A DNA stretch of 64,000 nt, from NCBI GenBank assembly GCA_026122225.1, contig JANEZZ010001493.1, forward strand, positions 269,001 through 333,000, given 5' to 3'. This stretch comes from Heloderma charlesbogerti (Eukaryota; Chordata; Lepidosauria; Squamata; Helodermatidae). The position numbers and the translations under genes are program-made. Positions 45,901 to 56,544 of this stretch are shown piece after piece. The first letter of the stretch is position 1; each line of letters starts with the position of its first letter. The notes below the pieces were generated by a model, which ran no database searches, was not told the origin of the DNA, and saw only the letters and a list, made by a program, of their open reading frames with translations.

Positions 45901-46180
45901 TGAGTGCTCATTGGAAGGACAGATAATGAAGCTGAAGCTCCAATATTTTGGCCACCTAATGCGAAGAGAAAACTCCCTGGAAAAGACCCTGATGCTGGGA
46001 AAGACTGAAGGCAAAAGGAGAAGGGGACGGCAGAGGATGAGATGGCTAGATAGCATCACGGATGCAATGAATATGAAGTTGAGCACACTCCGGGAGAGAG
46101 CGCAGGACAGGAAGGCCTGGCGTGCTATGGTCCATGGGGTCACGAAGAGTCGGACACGACTGAACGACTGAACAACAACA
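42963..46180 (+). mobile_element. Full-length BovB (RTE) retrotransposon
   Basis: A perfect 11-bp duplication, AGCATAAAACA, flanks the element (42952-42962 and 46181-46191). The 5' leader ('ggatcactgccttgttgtgg') and the 3' tail 'gaacgactgaacaacaaca' are those of reptilian BovB. The single ORF is intact. The 3' repeat is short and there is no poly(A), as usual for RTE. Length (3218 bp) agrees with full-length members. This points to a recent insertion that may still be competent. Confidence 0.93.
43028..46171 (+). CDS. BovB endonuclease-reverse transcriptase polyprotein
   Basis: An uninterrupted 1047-residue frame. An apurinic endonuclease domain spans about residues 108-345: TWNVRS (Asn113), SELKW (Glu141), IGDWNAKVG (Asp246, Asn248), IDYVL (Asp313) and SDH (338-340). 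A reverse transcriptase domain follows at about 600-860: YRTIALISHASKVMLKIL, QAGFRRGRGTRDQI, FIDYAKAFDCV (Asp692) and the catalytic YADD (792-795). A C-terminal basic region holds a CESW segment (about 914-917) and RRRGRQRMRW. All catalytic residues I can check are present. The protein nicks target DNA and copies its own RNA there. The start at 43028 is the first Met of the frame; translation could begin at a later Met. Confidence 0.93.
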   Translation: MPCRATQDGQVMAESSDKMWSTGEGNGNPLQYSCQENPMECITRLKDMTPEDEPLRSEGVQYATGEEQRVFPSSARKSEAAGPNPKGHSAVDVSGGEKKIRCCKEQYCLGTWNVRSMNQGKLEVVKHEMARLNIDILGISELKWSGMGEFNSGDHHIYYCGQESLRRNGVALIVNKRVGKAVLGYNLKNDKMISVRIQGKPFNITVIQVYAPTNEAEEAEVDRFYEDLQHLLELTPKKDVLFIIGDWNAKVGSQEITGITGKHGLGVQNEAGQRLIEFCQDNTLIIANTLFQQHKRRLYTWTSPDGQYRNQIDYVLCSQRWRSSIQSVKTRPGADCGSDHELLLAKFRLKLKNVGKTTKTFRYDLNHIPDEYTVEVRNRFQGLDLIDRVPEELWTEVHNIVQEAATKSVPKKKKCKKAKWLSNEALQVAHERREAKSKGERGRYTQLNAEFQRIARRDKKAFLNEQCKEIEENNRMGKTRDLFKKIGDIKGTFCAKTGMIKDKDGRDLTEADEIKKRWQEYTEELYRKDLNVPDSHDSAVTELEPDILESEVKWALGSISNNKASGDDSIPAELFKILKDDAVKVLHSICQQIWNTQQWPQDWKRSVYIPIPKKGNAKECSNYRTIALISHASKVMLKILQARLQQYANRELPEVQAGFRRGRGTRDQIANIRCIMEKAREFQKNVYFCFIDYAKAFDCVDHNKLWQILKVMGVPDHLTCLLRNLYEGQEATVRTRHGTTDWFKIGKGVRQGCILSPCLFNLYAEYIMRNAGLDESEVGIKIAGRIINNLRYADDTTLMAESEEDLKSLLLRVKEESAKAGLKLNIKKTKMMASGPITSWHIEGEEMEAVTDFTFLGSKITADGDCSHEIKRRLLLGRKAMANLDSIVRSRDITLPTKVRLIKAMVFPVVMYGCESWTIRKAERRRIDAFELWCWRRLLRVPWTARRSNQSILKEINPECSLEGQIMKLKLQYFGHLMRRENSLEKTLMLGKTEGKRRRGRQRMRWLDSITDAMNMKLSTLRERAQDRKAWRAMVHGVTKSRTRLND

Positions 46181-46392
46181 AGCATAAAACAGCCTAGTTC
46201 GAAGCTCATTATCTAAGGAAAGAATGAAAATATAAGTTATTTAGCATATATAAGTGTGTGTATGAGTGTGTATGCGTGTAGAGTTATTGTGTGTGTTTTC
46301 TTCTGAGATGAACCTCTCCAAAGCTTCCCTGTACTCTGGTGTAATCTTTAGATCCTGCTTTCTCCCAAGGAAAAGAAAGACTCAGTTTACAA

Positions 46393-46551
46393 AGGGCTGG
46401 ATGCACCTGATCTTGTCTGATCTCTGAAGCTAAGCAGGGCCAGCCCTGGTTGGTACTTGGATGGGAGACCGCCCAGGAATCAGGCTTCCTTCATTGAACA
46501 GAGGGTTGGACTCGATGGTCTTGAGGCCCCTTCCCACCCTATGATTCTGAC
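46393..46551 (+). mobile_element. 5S rRNA-headed SINE with CR1-like tail, copy 1
   Basis: The head (about 46400-46473) matches 5S rRNA, including the A-box region AAGCTAAGCAGGGCC and the C-box region GTACTTGGATGGGAGACC. The tail 'gggttggactcgatggtctt' followed by 'ccttcccaccctatgattct' matches the 3' end of the CR1 at 9206. It is followed directly by a second copy. Confidence 0.85.
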
Positions 46552-46738
46552 ATTGAGCAAAGGGCTGGATGTGCCTAACCTCGTCTGATCTCGGAAGCTA
46601 AGCAGGGTCAGCCCTGGTTGGTACTTGGATGGGAGACCGCCTGAGAATCAGGCTTCCTGCACCGAGCAGGGGGTTGGACTCGATGGTCTTGTCGGCCCCT
46701 TCCAACCCTAGGATTCTATGATCTATGATCTATGGTCT
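46552..46738 (+). mobile_element. 5S rRNA-headed SINE with CR1-like tail, copy 2
   Basis: Head at about 46560-46640 ('cgtctgatctcggaagctaa') is closer to 5S rRNA than copy 1. The tail reads 'ggttggactcgatggtctt', then 'ccttccaaccctaggattct', and ends in ATCTATG repeats. The head-to-tail pair may be a dimer or two nearby insertions. Confidence 0.85.
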
Positions 46739-47694
46739 ACACACAAGAATACATCATAATGCAATTAATATGTGCCTGCTGATGTAGCCCCTGGCAGATG
46801 GGCAGGGCCAGTGAGACCTTCTCCCTTCCTCCACCCACTAGGCTCTGGCTAGTTACGGTGGACGTTCTGTTGGTCAGCTTGGATGGCGGCAGTAGAGCCA
46901 GGCCAGCTGCTGGCATCTGTGGCAGGTGCGGCAACTCGGCTGGCTTCCTCCTGTCCTTCAACTCCGCGTCCTGCTGGTTGAAATGGAATAATGAACACAC
47001 CAGAGCACTCCGATGTGCCTCTTGAAGCTCGCAAACGCCACGTTGCTTTGTACTGTCTTGTATAAATTATATACAAAGCTCTGATCATTCCTGTTTTTCA
47101 TACGGTTTGTCATTTTGGGCAAGAAACTACAGCACCTGTAGATCTGACGGCTGCTGTGGAGCTGGCCATGGCGCTGGCTGGTGAGGCTCTGCCGTTGATA
47201 GGGAAGCATTCGAAGGTGACAGCTGTCAGAGACCAAAGCTGAAAGATACCCTGGACATGTTCAGTGTGTACAGGAGACAGAGCACCTATAGGGAGGAAGT
47301 GGATTTTTGAAGTCCGCTTCTTGTGCTCTCTACAGGCATGTGACTGAGTTATGCAATGCATAATTAAACACCGCTAAATCTGAAGTGTGTTTAGAGCACA
47401 AAATATTCACAGGAACTGAGGGGAAAAAATTAGTGTTTATGTATTGAGGAGTTTTTCTTTCATGCCTTCCTAATTCCATTAGTAATGGAAGGATTGTATA
47501 ATATAATAGAAATGATTACCTTTAATTGCACTCCGTTGCTGGGGACAGAGACGTGTAATTAAAAATCTGACTTGCCTAGTGACTTTTTGTTAGAGCTGTT
47601 TATACAACAGCATGCCTTTGAAGAGGAGATTCCACCTGGTGAGGCCTGCCTCCCCACCACCACCACATCTCTATATCTACTTTAAGGTCTATAA
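46739..47694. other. No recognised gene or repeat
   Basis: A GC-richer part (about 46790-47040) with overlapping frames on both strands is followed by AT-rich sequence (about 47400-47600). Neither resembles a protein or repeat I know. Confidence 0.35.
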
Positions 47695-47830
47695 CAAGGG
47701 TGCAAAAAAGCGTGGCCCATGGGCCGCAGGCAGCCCTCCAAACCTTATCTTGCATTCCCCAGCCCCCCTGCTGGAAAAAGGGGGGAAAGGAAAAAAATGC
47801 ACACTCTTGCTACAGGCGCTATTGTTCCTG
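47695..47830 (+). mobile_element. Possible hAT MITE start (AGGGTGCAAAA)
   Basis: 'agggtgcaaaaaagcgtggc' followed by 'ccaaaccttatcttgcattcccc' resembles the left part of the CAGGGGTGCAG family, but no right end was found. Confidence 0.3.
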
Positions 47831-49315
47831 ACATAGAAACTTCATCCCTAGAGTGTCTCTGGAGCATCCCAGGAAGCAGTGCTTGAAGGTTTCTACCAGA
47901 TTCCCAGTACACTGGGGTGCTCTAGGAATGAGGCATCTATGCCAGGAACCATACAGCCTGTTCCTAGAGTATTTCCCCCCCCCTCTGTTTTTGGTGGTTG
48001 AATTGGGGCAACTGGGGAAGGGAGGGGGCTTCAACACCTGGATGCTGTGACAAGACCAAGATCTGTTGCTGCTGGGGCGAATCTCAGGGTGGATAATCTT
48101 GCAAACTGGCTGCCACAAATCACACATTAGTTCAAATATCTTACCCTTTGGAGCTCTAAAATCCTAGAATTTTGGTCAGTGGGTGAAGCGTTGGTGTGCA
48201 GTTGATCTCTCAGGAGGAGCTGTGTGTTGAGCGATGCATCCCAACATCCTGTGATGAATTGCTTAAGCAGCTGCACCTCCGTGTTTTCTGGTATCCACAT
48301 CTCGGGTTCTGTCACAGGGCTGGGCAGACTTCAGTCTTGTGGGAGCTTTTTTCTTTTTATGATCCACCAACCAGAGCCTGGTGCAAAGACATATTCTTAG
48401 AATTAAAGACATCAAAGCCCAGGAATTAGTGCTATTGGTTTTAATTGAATGGTGCTCCCAAAATTTCCACACAAAAATCCTGGATACCCCAAACTTTCTT
48501 TCAGCAGCTTAATTCAGGATGGGTGGGGGCTTCATTTTGTTGCTGCTGTTATTAAACTATTGGGAGTCAGGAATCCTGGTTAATCTATTGAAAATCACCC
48601 AGAGGTCTACCAGTAAATCTGCTTTCTTCCTTGTTCTGGCACTTTCCTCCAACAACAATTTAATGCTATTTAGAACTATTTAGTAGTGTGTGCTGAAAGA
48701 GCTGTGAATCCTTGGTCTGTGACAGCTGTATGGATCCTGCACATAAGGTTCCTAAATCTTATTGAGGTCAATAGGATTTAAGCTCAAAGTGTCTTTCATA
48801 AAACAGAGGATCTCCCTTCCTTACCCCTTCCTTGCTACTTCTCCATTTCTCCCTGGCACTTGAAAGGGAGCCATGAAACCCAGGCAATGGAGTTTCCTAG
48901 GGTACCTGACTCTTGGGTAGCCTGGGGAAATCACATTTCCTGGAGTCACCAGTGCCTGTGATGCTGAGGTCCAGGTGCCAGAAGCAGGAAGGAAGATGAG
49001 GAGGGAAGCCTCTCCAGTTTCCTTCTCTTCTGCTGCTTCTGTTAGTATTGCAGCTACCCCTACCACCACTGCTACCTGGCCAGGTAAATGGGAAGCGGTA
49101 GTGGGCCAGGAGGGACATGCATGGACGTAAAGCCCATTGCACGCCTGCTGCTATCATTAGGAGTTTAAGGGTGTTTCTAATTTTGGAAGCAGGCTTAAGA
49201 GAAAAAAAAGAACTGTTTATCTGATCTTTCAGGGAAACGAGCCCAGTCATGTATTATGCCCAGGGAGAAGGTGTTCCCGTCTCTGAATGGTATACCAAAG
49301 AAGGCAGGGGCCATA
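47831..49315. other. No recognised gene or repeat
   Basis: Mixed sequence without coding signal or known repeats. Short homopolymers only (for example a C run near 47975). Confidence 0.35.
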
Positions 49316-49319
49316 TTGC

Positions 49320-49354
<35 letters not shown>

Positions 49355-49797
49355 TTATTTGCAACATCTGTATATTGCTCCCCATGCAAAACAGATTTTG
49401 GAGCAGTGAACATGAGAGGTGCAATATTAAAAGATTTTTTTAAAATTAAAACACCATATTAAAATTATTAAAATCAGAATTCCAATAAAAACCATGGCTG
49501 GTCATTCAAGAAATGCTTTCTGGAATAGAACTGCTTTCAGGAGGTGCTGGAAGCAATATTGTGTTGGTGCCTGCCTCCAGGGCAGGGAGTTCCAAAGAAA
49601 GGGGGCCATCACACTGAAGGCTCTTCTCTGGATGGAATCCAATCAGGCCATAGGTCGATGTGGAACCACCAGGAGCATGCCCTCTGATGACCTCAGTGAT
49701 CAGGCAGGTTGGTAAGGGAGAAGACAGATTCTTAGGTACCCTGGTCCCATGTTGTTTAGGATGGGGTGAGTTCCTAAAGGCTTTGAAAGCTGTAGAC
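49316..49797 (-). mobile_element. L2-like LINE 3' fragment with TTTA tract
   Basis: The minus strand end is a run of AAAT units (49318-49357). Upstream lies 'cttcagtgtgatggcccc' on the minus strand, a typical L2-like word. It ends at the MITE insertion at 49798. Confidence 0.5.
49318..49357 (+). repeat. TTTA tetranucleotide repeat
   Basis: About ten TTTA units forming the tail of the L2-like fragment. Confidence 0.85.
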
Positions 49798-50156
49798 CAG
49801 GGGTGGGCAGAGGGTGTATCCAGATCTACTGGTAGATCTCAGTGTGATTGGCAGTAGATCAATGAGGGTTTCTGGCTCCCAACTGTTTAACAATAGCTGT
49901 AACAAAATAACTCCTCTTCCACCCTAATGTACACTGTAGAAATGAAAACAGCTTGGGGTAACCAGGAGCAGATCTCTGTGTGAAAGGACTGTGAGCTCCA
50001 TGCAGTTCTGGCACTCAAAAGAATCTCTGGGCTTAGAATTCTTTGATTCTAGGTGGACATCTTTTATACCAGGGTCCAGCTGGTGGATCTCAGGTTTCCG
50101 GTAAAAAAGCAATCTGCCAAAGTAGATTCCACAAGCCTGAAATCTTCCCACCCCTG
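49798..50156 (+). mobile_element. hAT MITE, CAGGGGTGGGCAGA family
   Basis: Starts CAGGGGTGGGCAGA and ends TCTTCCCACCCCTG, an inverted terminal pair. Flanks CTGTAGAC (49790-49797) and CTGTAGAG (50157-50164) match at 7 of 8 positions. Non-coding. Confidence 0.85.
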
Positions 50157-50164
50157 CTGTAGAG

Positions 50165-50920
50165 AAACCCTGGAACTCTGGTCAAATGTGTCCATTAGAG
50201 AGTAACAACCTCCGCTTTGACTTATTGTTCTCATTGGGCATAATCTGATACTCCGAGTATGTATGTAATAAGCATCAAGTCATGATAGTTTGCTCTGTGT
50301 TTTCAAAGTTAGATTTAGCTGCATCCACTGCCATTAATAACAGTAATAACAATAATTCTGTCAAGGGAGGTACTGCACAGACTATAAGTGGTTTCTTTGA
50401 TAAAGCCCCCATTGTACTTTCCCACTGACTTCTGTCTGCCTATCACAGGCAATTATCTCATTGTAATGGTTTGTTCTGATGATCATTAAAGCTGTTCCCT
50501 GCTCCCCCCCTTTGGCTTCACCTTGCAGCTTCCAGTAGCAAAGGAACGCTTGTGAGAAAGAAAGAAAAAGGCTTTAAAAATTGAATTATACCAGATGCGA
50601 GCAATACTGTTTTTATTTGCTTCATAGAAAGCTAGAACTGACTGTAAGCTATTTATATCCCTGGTCAGCAATTAATTTTAGGAGAGGAGCATATTTTGAA
50701 TTGAGTAAGGGCCAGAGAGCCACTGGCACCCCCCCTACTGGTTCCCTACAGTACAAGTGAGGGGTCTTTTAACACCTTCCACCTCCCCCAAAGAACACCA
50801 ACAGAGGCTTTGGATGTGACCTCTCATGATTATGGAACTCTGTCATGTGTCTGTGTCTTGTCTCAGTAAAGTGGGTGAATTGCTAACAAAGGGTGGTTAC
50901 TTGAGAGCTGGGGCTATATG
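50165..50920. other. Unique AT-rich stretch, no feature
   Basis: No gene or repeat recognised. Around 50330-50650 the sequence is AT-rich and non-repetitive and could be regulatory; that is inference. Confidence 0.3.
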
Positions 50921-51290
50921 TAGGGTGGCCACTTGTGAATTGCCAAAAAAGAGGAGCCAAGTTTGCATAAAGTTTGCATATGCTCATGTATATGTATAGA
51001 TGCCAATTCAGAAATAATTACTATAATTTAAAAAGAAATACAGTATATTTCACCATAGTGTGGAAGACAGTGACCAGGTGACCTGTCTACCTTGCTCAGT
51101 CTGCTGTCCAAGTGCTGTTGTTGGGCAACTTCAAGGCCCAGTTCTTCCTTCTGATGGTTCTTTATCTTTCAACTGGACTTAGGCCAGACAACCTTTCCGA
51201 TAGAGAATGGCTTCAAAATACAGGACAATCCCCTGACACCTCTTCAAATAGAGGACTGTCCTCTGTAAAAGAGGACACCTGGCCACCCTA
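50921..51290 (+). mobile_element. hAT-like MITE, TAGGGTGGCCA family
   Basis: Starts TAGGGTGGCCAC, ends TGGCCACCCTA. Flanks GCTATATG and GCTATGCA share the first five bases. Internal words near both ends ('aaagaggagcc', 'aaaagaggacacc') are shared. No ORF. Confidence 0.65.
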
Positions 51291-52145
51291 GCTATGCAGG
51301 GGGATAGATGGAGTCTGGATCAAGCCCCTTGGCCACCAGTTGCCTGTCCCTAATGTAGACTGTTGGGGCGTGGATAAGGAAGATGACTGGTTAAAAAATG
51401 TGGAAATCAAAAAATGGTGCTCAAAATGGGAGAAGAATATGTTGGAAAAAATAGCATGCCCAATCTGTCTTGGGGGCGGTCTTCATGAGCAATGTAGTGC
51501 AAAGTTAGAGCAGTCTGAATTCCTTTGTGACATCACCAATCTGCTGCCAACCAGCCACTTCCCTCTTGAAAAGCCGCATTTTCTGAAACTCCTTTTACTC
51601 TGACTTTTTTTACTGAAAGTGACTCCCTGGAAATTTTACCACAGTATGCCATGTGTTCCTCCTGCCCTGCATTAAATCCTGGGAGTGCCTCTGTGAACTG
51701 GCAATGACATGGTCAAGGGGGTGGGATGCCCCATTCCCACTTGTTTCCCCAATGGAAGTAGTTTTTCCCATTGAGAAAATCCCCAGGAGCGTAGCAGCAG
51801 CAACCCCTCCCATTACAACAGTAGCAGGAACACTCATTCACCTTAGCTAGCCTGCTTTTATCATTAACATATCCCCCCTTCTGTGCATGTTTACTCAGAA
51901 GTAAGAAATAAATCTCACTCCCCTGTAGTGAAAGGGTTAAAAGCTAATTTTAGTAACTGGCCTAAAGTGCTCTTGCACTTCTCCGATGCTCCCTGAAATC
52001 ACTATTGCGATGCTGTCCTTCTTTGATGTTCTGTAGTTTCTCTGATGTCTCTCTGTTTCTCTGTTGTTACGTAAAGTCCCTTCTCCACTTTATCGCAGTA
52101 ACGGTCTTTCAGGTTTGCTGGAACTTACAAGCAGGGTGAAGGAGA
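51291..52145. other. No recognised feature
   Basis: A piece near 51885 ('tgtttactcagaagtaa') resembles a common reptile MITE word. Nothing else was identified. Confidence 0.3.
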
Positions 52146-52159
52146 AAGGGGGGGGGGGT

Positions 52160-52440
52160 TGGAAGCAATAACTCTGTGACAGAGTGCTGGAATGGGGCAA
52201 AATTGGGGGGCTGAGCTGCTCTCGGGGCAGGGGGGGGGCTTCAGATGCTGCACTCAAGAATCGAGGATTTTGGCTTCTCAAGGCAAAAGTGCACACATGG
52301 GGAAAAAATGGGCAGGGAGCAATACCCCAAGGCAGATTGTTGGAATGGGGCAAAAATGGAGTCTGGGGAAGCTCTCTGGGGGAGCCTTCAGATTTTGGCT
52401 TCTTCAGGGAAATCTGCACACATGGGGAAAATACGTTGCT
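52160..52440 (+). repeat. Diverged tandem duplication, about 150-bp unit
   Basis: Words recur in the same order at a spacing of about 150 bases: 'gcaata' (52166, 52319), 'ttggaatggggcaaaa' type (52188, 52339), 'ttttggcttct' (52268, 52395) and 'cacacatgggg' (52291, 52420). Two units and a partial third. Not assigned to a known family. Confidence 0.65.
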
Positions 52441-53137
52441 CCCCATTCATAATAATGTAGTAGTGGGGCGGGGGGGGGGAGCCTGGAGAGGGGTGGGAAA
52501 CAATCCTCTCTCATTTGTTGAGCAGCCCCTGCCAGTTTGATGACATTCAGTTCTACTCCCCCCACCCCACCTGGAAGTACATTCCTTTCAAGCATGATGT
52601 GACTCATGAAAACTGGATTTTAAGGGTATGCTACACTCAGCTTATCTTGCTTCATGTGTCCCTAATGGACCAAAGCCAATTCCATGAAAATATGGGTAAT
52701 ACTCCAATGCGCTTCTCGTTCTGTTGTTGTGAAGATCCCCCCTTGGTGACTTGCCTTTTTCAGGGGCAAAAGGATATTATTCTACTTTTTGTGACAGTTC
52801 CTTGAAATCATGTCATTACTTGCTAAATTCAATAATTCTGCACCTTCATTTGGAGATGAGGACTAATGGGAAAAGCTGGCAACAAATCAGACTAGGTGAC
52901 TGAAAAAACCATGGTTTTCCTAGGCCCACATTTTTTTCCCATTCCAGTCTGCACTGAACTCCTAAGGAATTTGTGATGGAAAAACGTGAATCTGGACCTC
53001 TGTTTAATGGTGGCGGCAGCAAGGGAGGTGGCGAGAAAAGGGGGTGTATAGTAGAAGACCTCAGCTGCCTCTTTCATGCCCACCACTTCTCTCCTGCATA
53101 TCACCTCTGCTTTGCAGCAGTGAAACTTCATTGGCAA
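52441..53137. other. No recognised feature
   Basis: Contains a G run near 52469. Reading frames are short and unconvincing. Confidence 0.3.
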
Positions 53138-53242
53138 GTAATGGCTCTTGAGTGAGCAACGGCTGTTCTGGTCTTCTTGTGTGAATAATGGTTGTTCTGG
53201 GCTTCTAGTGAGAGTAATGGCTATTCTGGGCTTCTATTGCTA
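53138..53242 (+). repeat. Small minisatellite, about 30-bp unit, three copies
   Basis: 'ggctgttctgg', 'ggttgttctggg' and 'ggctattctggg' recur with 'tcttctt' or 'gcttcta' following. Confidence 0.6.
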
Positions 53243-54143
53243 CATTCCATTGTGTGATCTTTACAGTCTGCTTAGAGCAGATTCTTGGTGGGAATCTTTA
53301 CAAGGGCAATTGAGGGACGGGGCAGCCACCAATGGTGTCATTCCTCAAGCTCAAATTGTGCCAGGGGAGTTCTGCCAAATCTTTCCATTGCACAAGCAGT
53401 TGTGCAAGTGGAATGCGCAACTGGTTGTACAACCACATGCACAAACATAACTTTTGTTGGAGTCTCCTCTCGCACATAGTTTGGAGCCTAGTTTCTGCCA
53501 GCGCAATGTCATGCCCATGGTTTAGACATGCAATGCGAGTTTGTGGGCCTGCGGCTGAATTCGTGGGTGGGTCCACATGGGAGATATGCACACTAACAAC
53601 CTAATTCATTGGATAGTAATGGCACTTCTTATGGGCACTAGGCCACCGGATAGCCAGAATTCACCGCAAATCCTCTTCCTGACCATAGCTGTGCAGCTCT
53701 TTCCCCCCTCTGAATACAACAGAAAGGCTACAGCTATAGAGATCTGAAAGAATATTTCCATAAGCCCACAAGGAGTTTTAAAAAACACACATTAAAAATG
53801 TAATGTGTGATTGCTTATCAAAGCTGGCCCATTTGAATTACTGGTAGATGTTTACACACTGACAGCTCAGAACTCACAGCACTAGGAAGAATAGTGACAA
53901 CATCAAACCTGAATTATCAAGAAGGCAGGCAGGTAAATTAATGATAAAGCGCTCAAGTCAGGGGCACTGTCAAGAACATTTCAATTACTCTCTAAGCAAA
54001 AAGGAAGCCCTTCCAGTAGAGCTTCTGGGTAAATGCATCACACACTTGGATACACCACACCTTTGGCAAATTCCTCTCAAGAAAGAAGCCAGTTGTTGGA
54101 ACAAAGTTTTCATTAATAACTTAGAAAGACACATTCATTACAA
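53243..54143. other. No recognised feature
   Basis: Short frames only; no repeat family recognised. Confidence 0.3.
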
Positions 54144-54247
54144 CAGCCTTCCCCAACCTGGTGATGGACTCCAACTCCCATCACTCCCCCATCAGCATGG
54201 GAGATGTAGTCCAACACATATGGAGGGCAGCAGGTTAAGGAAGGCTG
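54144..54247 (+). mobile_element. Short hAT MITE, CAGCCTTCCCCAACC family
   Basis: Ends CAGCCTTCCCCAACC and AAGGAAGGCTG. Flanks CATTACAA and CATTAGAT match at 6 of 8 positions. Only 104 bp, apparently an internally deleted relative of 4012-4550. Confidence 0.7.
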
Positions 54248-55184
54248 CATTAGATGTTTCAAAACATAAATGTACCACAGAACCACAAAGGATTATGGGG
54301 TGCACTCTCAACCTACCATGCTGGAAGCCACATGTGAGGCGGGACTCATGCACTGCTGCCAAGACAACAAGCCTCACTTGAATAGGTCTGCCCTAGATGA
54401 CTGTCTTTCTGTAAAGCTAATCCCAACACTGCATTTTGGGAGCCTTCTGCAGTTCTGCTGCACCCGTTCCACCAATGAAGACCCATTTCAGACTGGATCC
54501 CAGACCTAAAGGGATCCAAATGAGGCTCTTAGAGGCTTCTGGTGTATTGGTATGAATCAATGGGATCATTGCTGGTTGCAAGGACCTAGGTGGTAAAGAC
54601 ACTGCGTCAGTTTCAAACATGAACGGGGAGCTTCTTCTCTGCCTCCCGTGGCTTCTCATGGTTTCTAGGGTCTCCAGGGTCAGAGAAGGATTAACCAGGG
54701 CAGGCCTCTGTTGGGAGCTGGCATCACCAGGCATTTACCAAGGCCCACCCCAAGCAAGGGGCTCACCATTGCCCCCCCCAAGCCACTTGGCCTTGCACCT
54801 CCTCCTTTTTCTTGTGTTGCTGCCTGTTCAGCCGCCCTCTCCAAGTGTGCAAAGCAGTGCAAGCCCTTTCCAAGTGTGCAAGCACTTGTCTTGCCCTCGC
54901 TTTCTGGGCACTGGTGTGAATTTGTCCCAGAGGGATAGAGAAAGCAAATGGGCAGTGAGGGCAGGGGAAAGGAGATCAGCCCATGCAGGGAGGAGGCTCC
55001 CTAAAGGCATTTTGCCCAAAGGTTCCCCAAAGTCTTGAATTGACTCTAACCCAAGGCAGCAGGGTCTTCAGTCCCCAGGTCAGTATCTTGGCCCAGAGAC
55101 TAAAGGCCCAACTTGGACTTGATCTACTGTCCTGCAGGACACCATTGGAAATGTCTTCCCAATCTGATATTAATACATAAGAAC
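54248..55184. other. No recognised feature
   Basis: Several short frames on both strands, none convincing. Confidence 0.3.
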
Positions 55185-55640
55185 AAAAGACCACAGGAAG
55201 AGCTGTGCTGGATCAGTCCATCTAGTCCAGCATCACACAGTGGCCAATCAGATGCCCCCGGGAAGCCCACAAGCAGAACATGAATGCAACATCACCCTCC
55301 TGGCCATGTTCCCCAGCAACTGGGGTACATAGGGATACTGCTTCTGATCCTGGAGGTAGCATAGAGCCATCAGGACTAGTACCCTTCGATAGCTTTCTCC
55401 ACCAGGAATTTGTCTAACCCCCTTTTAAAGCCATCCAAATTGGTGGCCATCACTACATCCTGTGGTAGCGAATTCCATAGCTTATGCACTGTGTGAAGAA
55501 GCCCTTCCTTTTACCTGTCCTGAATCTCCCACCAATCAGCTTCATGGGAGGACCTCGGGTTCTAGTATTATGAGAGAGAGAGAGAAATGTCTCCCTACCT
55601 ATCCAAATCCTCCACAACATGCATAATCCACTTACTAAAA
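55185..55640 (-). mobile_element. L3/CR1-like LINE 3' fragment
   Basis: The minus strand encodes RETFLSLSHNTRTRG and KLIGGRFRT (within 55453-55899), the same C-terminal region as 325-835, then the 3' tail ending near 55188. It overlaps words shared with 1255-1578. Confidence 0.75.
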
Positions 55641-55666
55641 GTGACTGCATGCATTTTTCCCTGGAA

Positions 55667-55686
55667 ATGTCTGTCTGTCTGTCTGT
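55667..55686 (+). repeat. TCTG tetranucleotide repeat
   Basis: About five TCTG units directly before an L2-like tail. Confidence 0.7.
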
Positions 55687-55795
55687 ATTTATTTTCATTT
55701 CTAGTAGCCAAAGCTCTCTTGGCGTTTCACAAAAATTAAACCCCCAAAATGCAGGATAAAACAATATAAAATAATTATTTGCCCGCCCCATGGAA
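55687..55795 (-). mobile_element. L2-like LINE 3' tail
   Basis: On the minus strand 'aagagagctttggctactag' corresponds to the L2-like 3' tail also seen at 17180. Confidence 0.45.
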
Positions 55796-56544
55796 GTTTC
55801 TTGTAGGCCATATTCCTTGAACCTCCATAGGAGGGTGTCACGTGAAGACGAAGTCCACGTGCTTAATGCAGAGCCGCAAGTGTGTCCTGATATGCACAAA
55901 ATAGGCTGTAGACAATGTTAGTCCTGCTTAAGGAAACCCATTAATCAAATGGGACTCAAGTTAGGCTAACGTTGGATACAACCCAAAGGAACACATTTCT
56001 TAAAAACTGAGGACTTCGCATGTCCATTACATTTTGGCACACTTATTTCGCATGGAAAACCATGACAGTATTGAGAAATGGCTTTGTCTTGGCCTTTTTG
56101 GAAGAGCAGAGAAAATTTCTGAAAAACATTGCAATCTCCTATTTACTCATGAAAACGTGGTTTGAATCAAACCTCTTCTTTCAGCTTTTAATTTATCTCA
56201 TTTACTTGTAACTGAACAATCAAAATTCTTATTAGGAAATAAATCCCAATATATTATTTATGCTGTTACAGGATTTGCTCTAGCTGCAAATGAGATTAAA
56301 ATTAATATTGACAGTTTGGATAATGTAACATAATTTTGTTTTGATTAAAACTCCCTCTTGGATTATATACTGTACAATATTTGCTTATTTTCTGTTCCCT
56401 GCCATATACTGATTGTTTTAATTGTTAAAAAGTGAGGCGTTATTCACATAATACTTTTTCTGTCTATGCAAGGAACCCTGACCATCCTCAAGCATGTTCT
56501 CACGTTAACAAATAAAACAGGAGAATTACACACTGTCTTACCAT
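55796..56544. other. No recognised gene; AT-rich
   Basis: A MITE-like word pair ('gttagtcctgctta', 'gctaacgttggatac') occurs at 55918-55978. The rest is AT-rich without signal. Confidence 0.3.

Noticed and set aside
46393..46738. 5S rRNA genes
   Set aside because: Only the central promoter part matches 5S rRNA; the 5' part is diverged and the 3' part is a CR1-like tail.
46737..47361. Overlapping frames as a host gene
   Set aside because: Several overlapping frames on both strands with no recognisable domain, splice structure or codon bias.
53941..54381. Protein-coding gene of 146 codons
   Set aside because: The frame crosses a MITE (54144-54247) and shows no known motif or composition bias.
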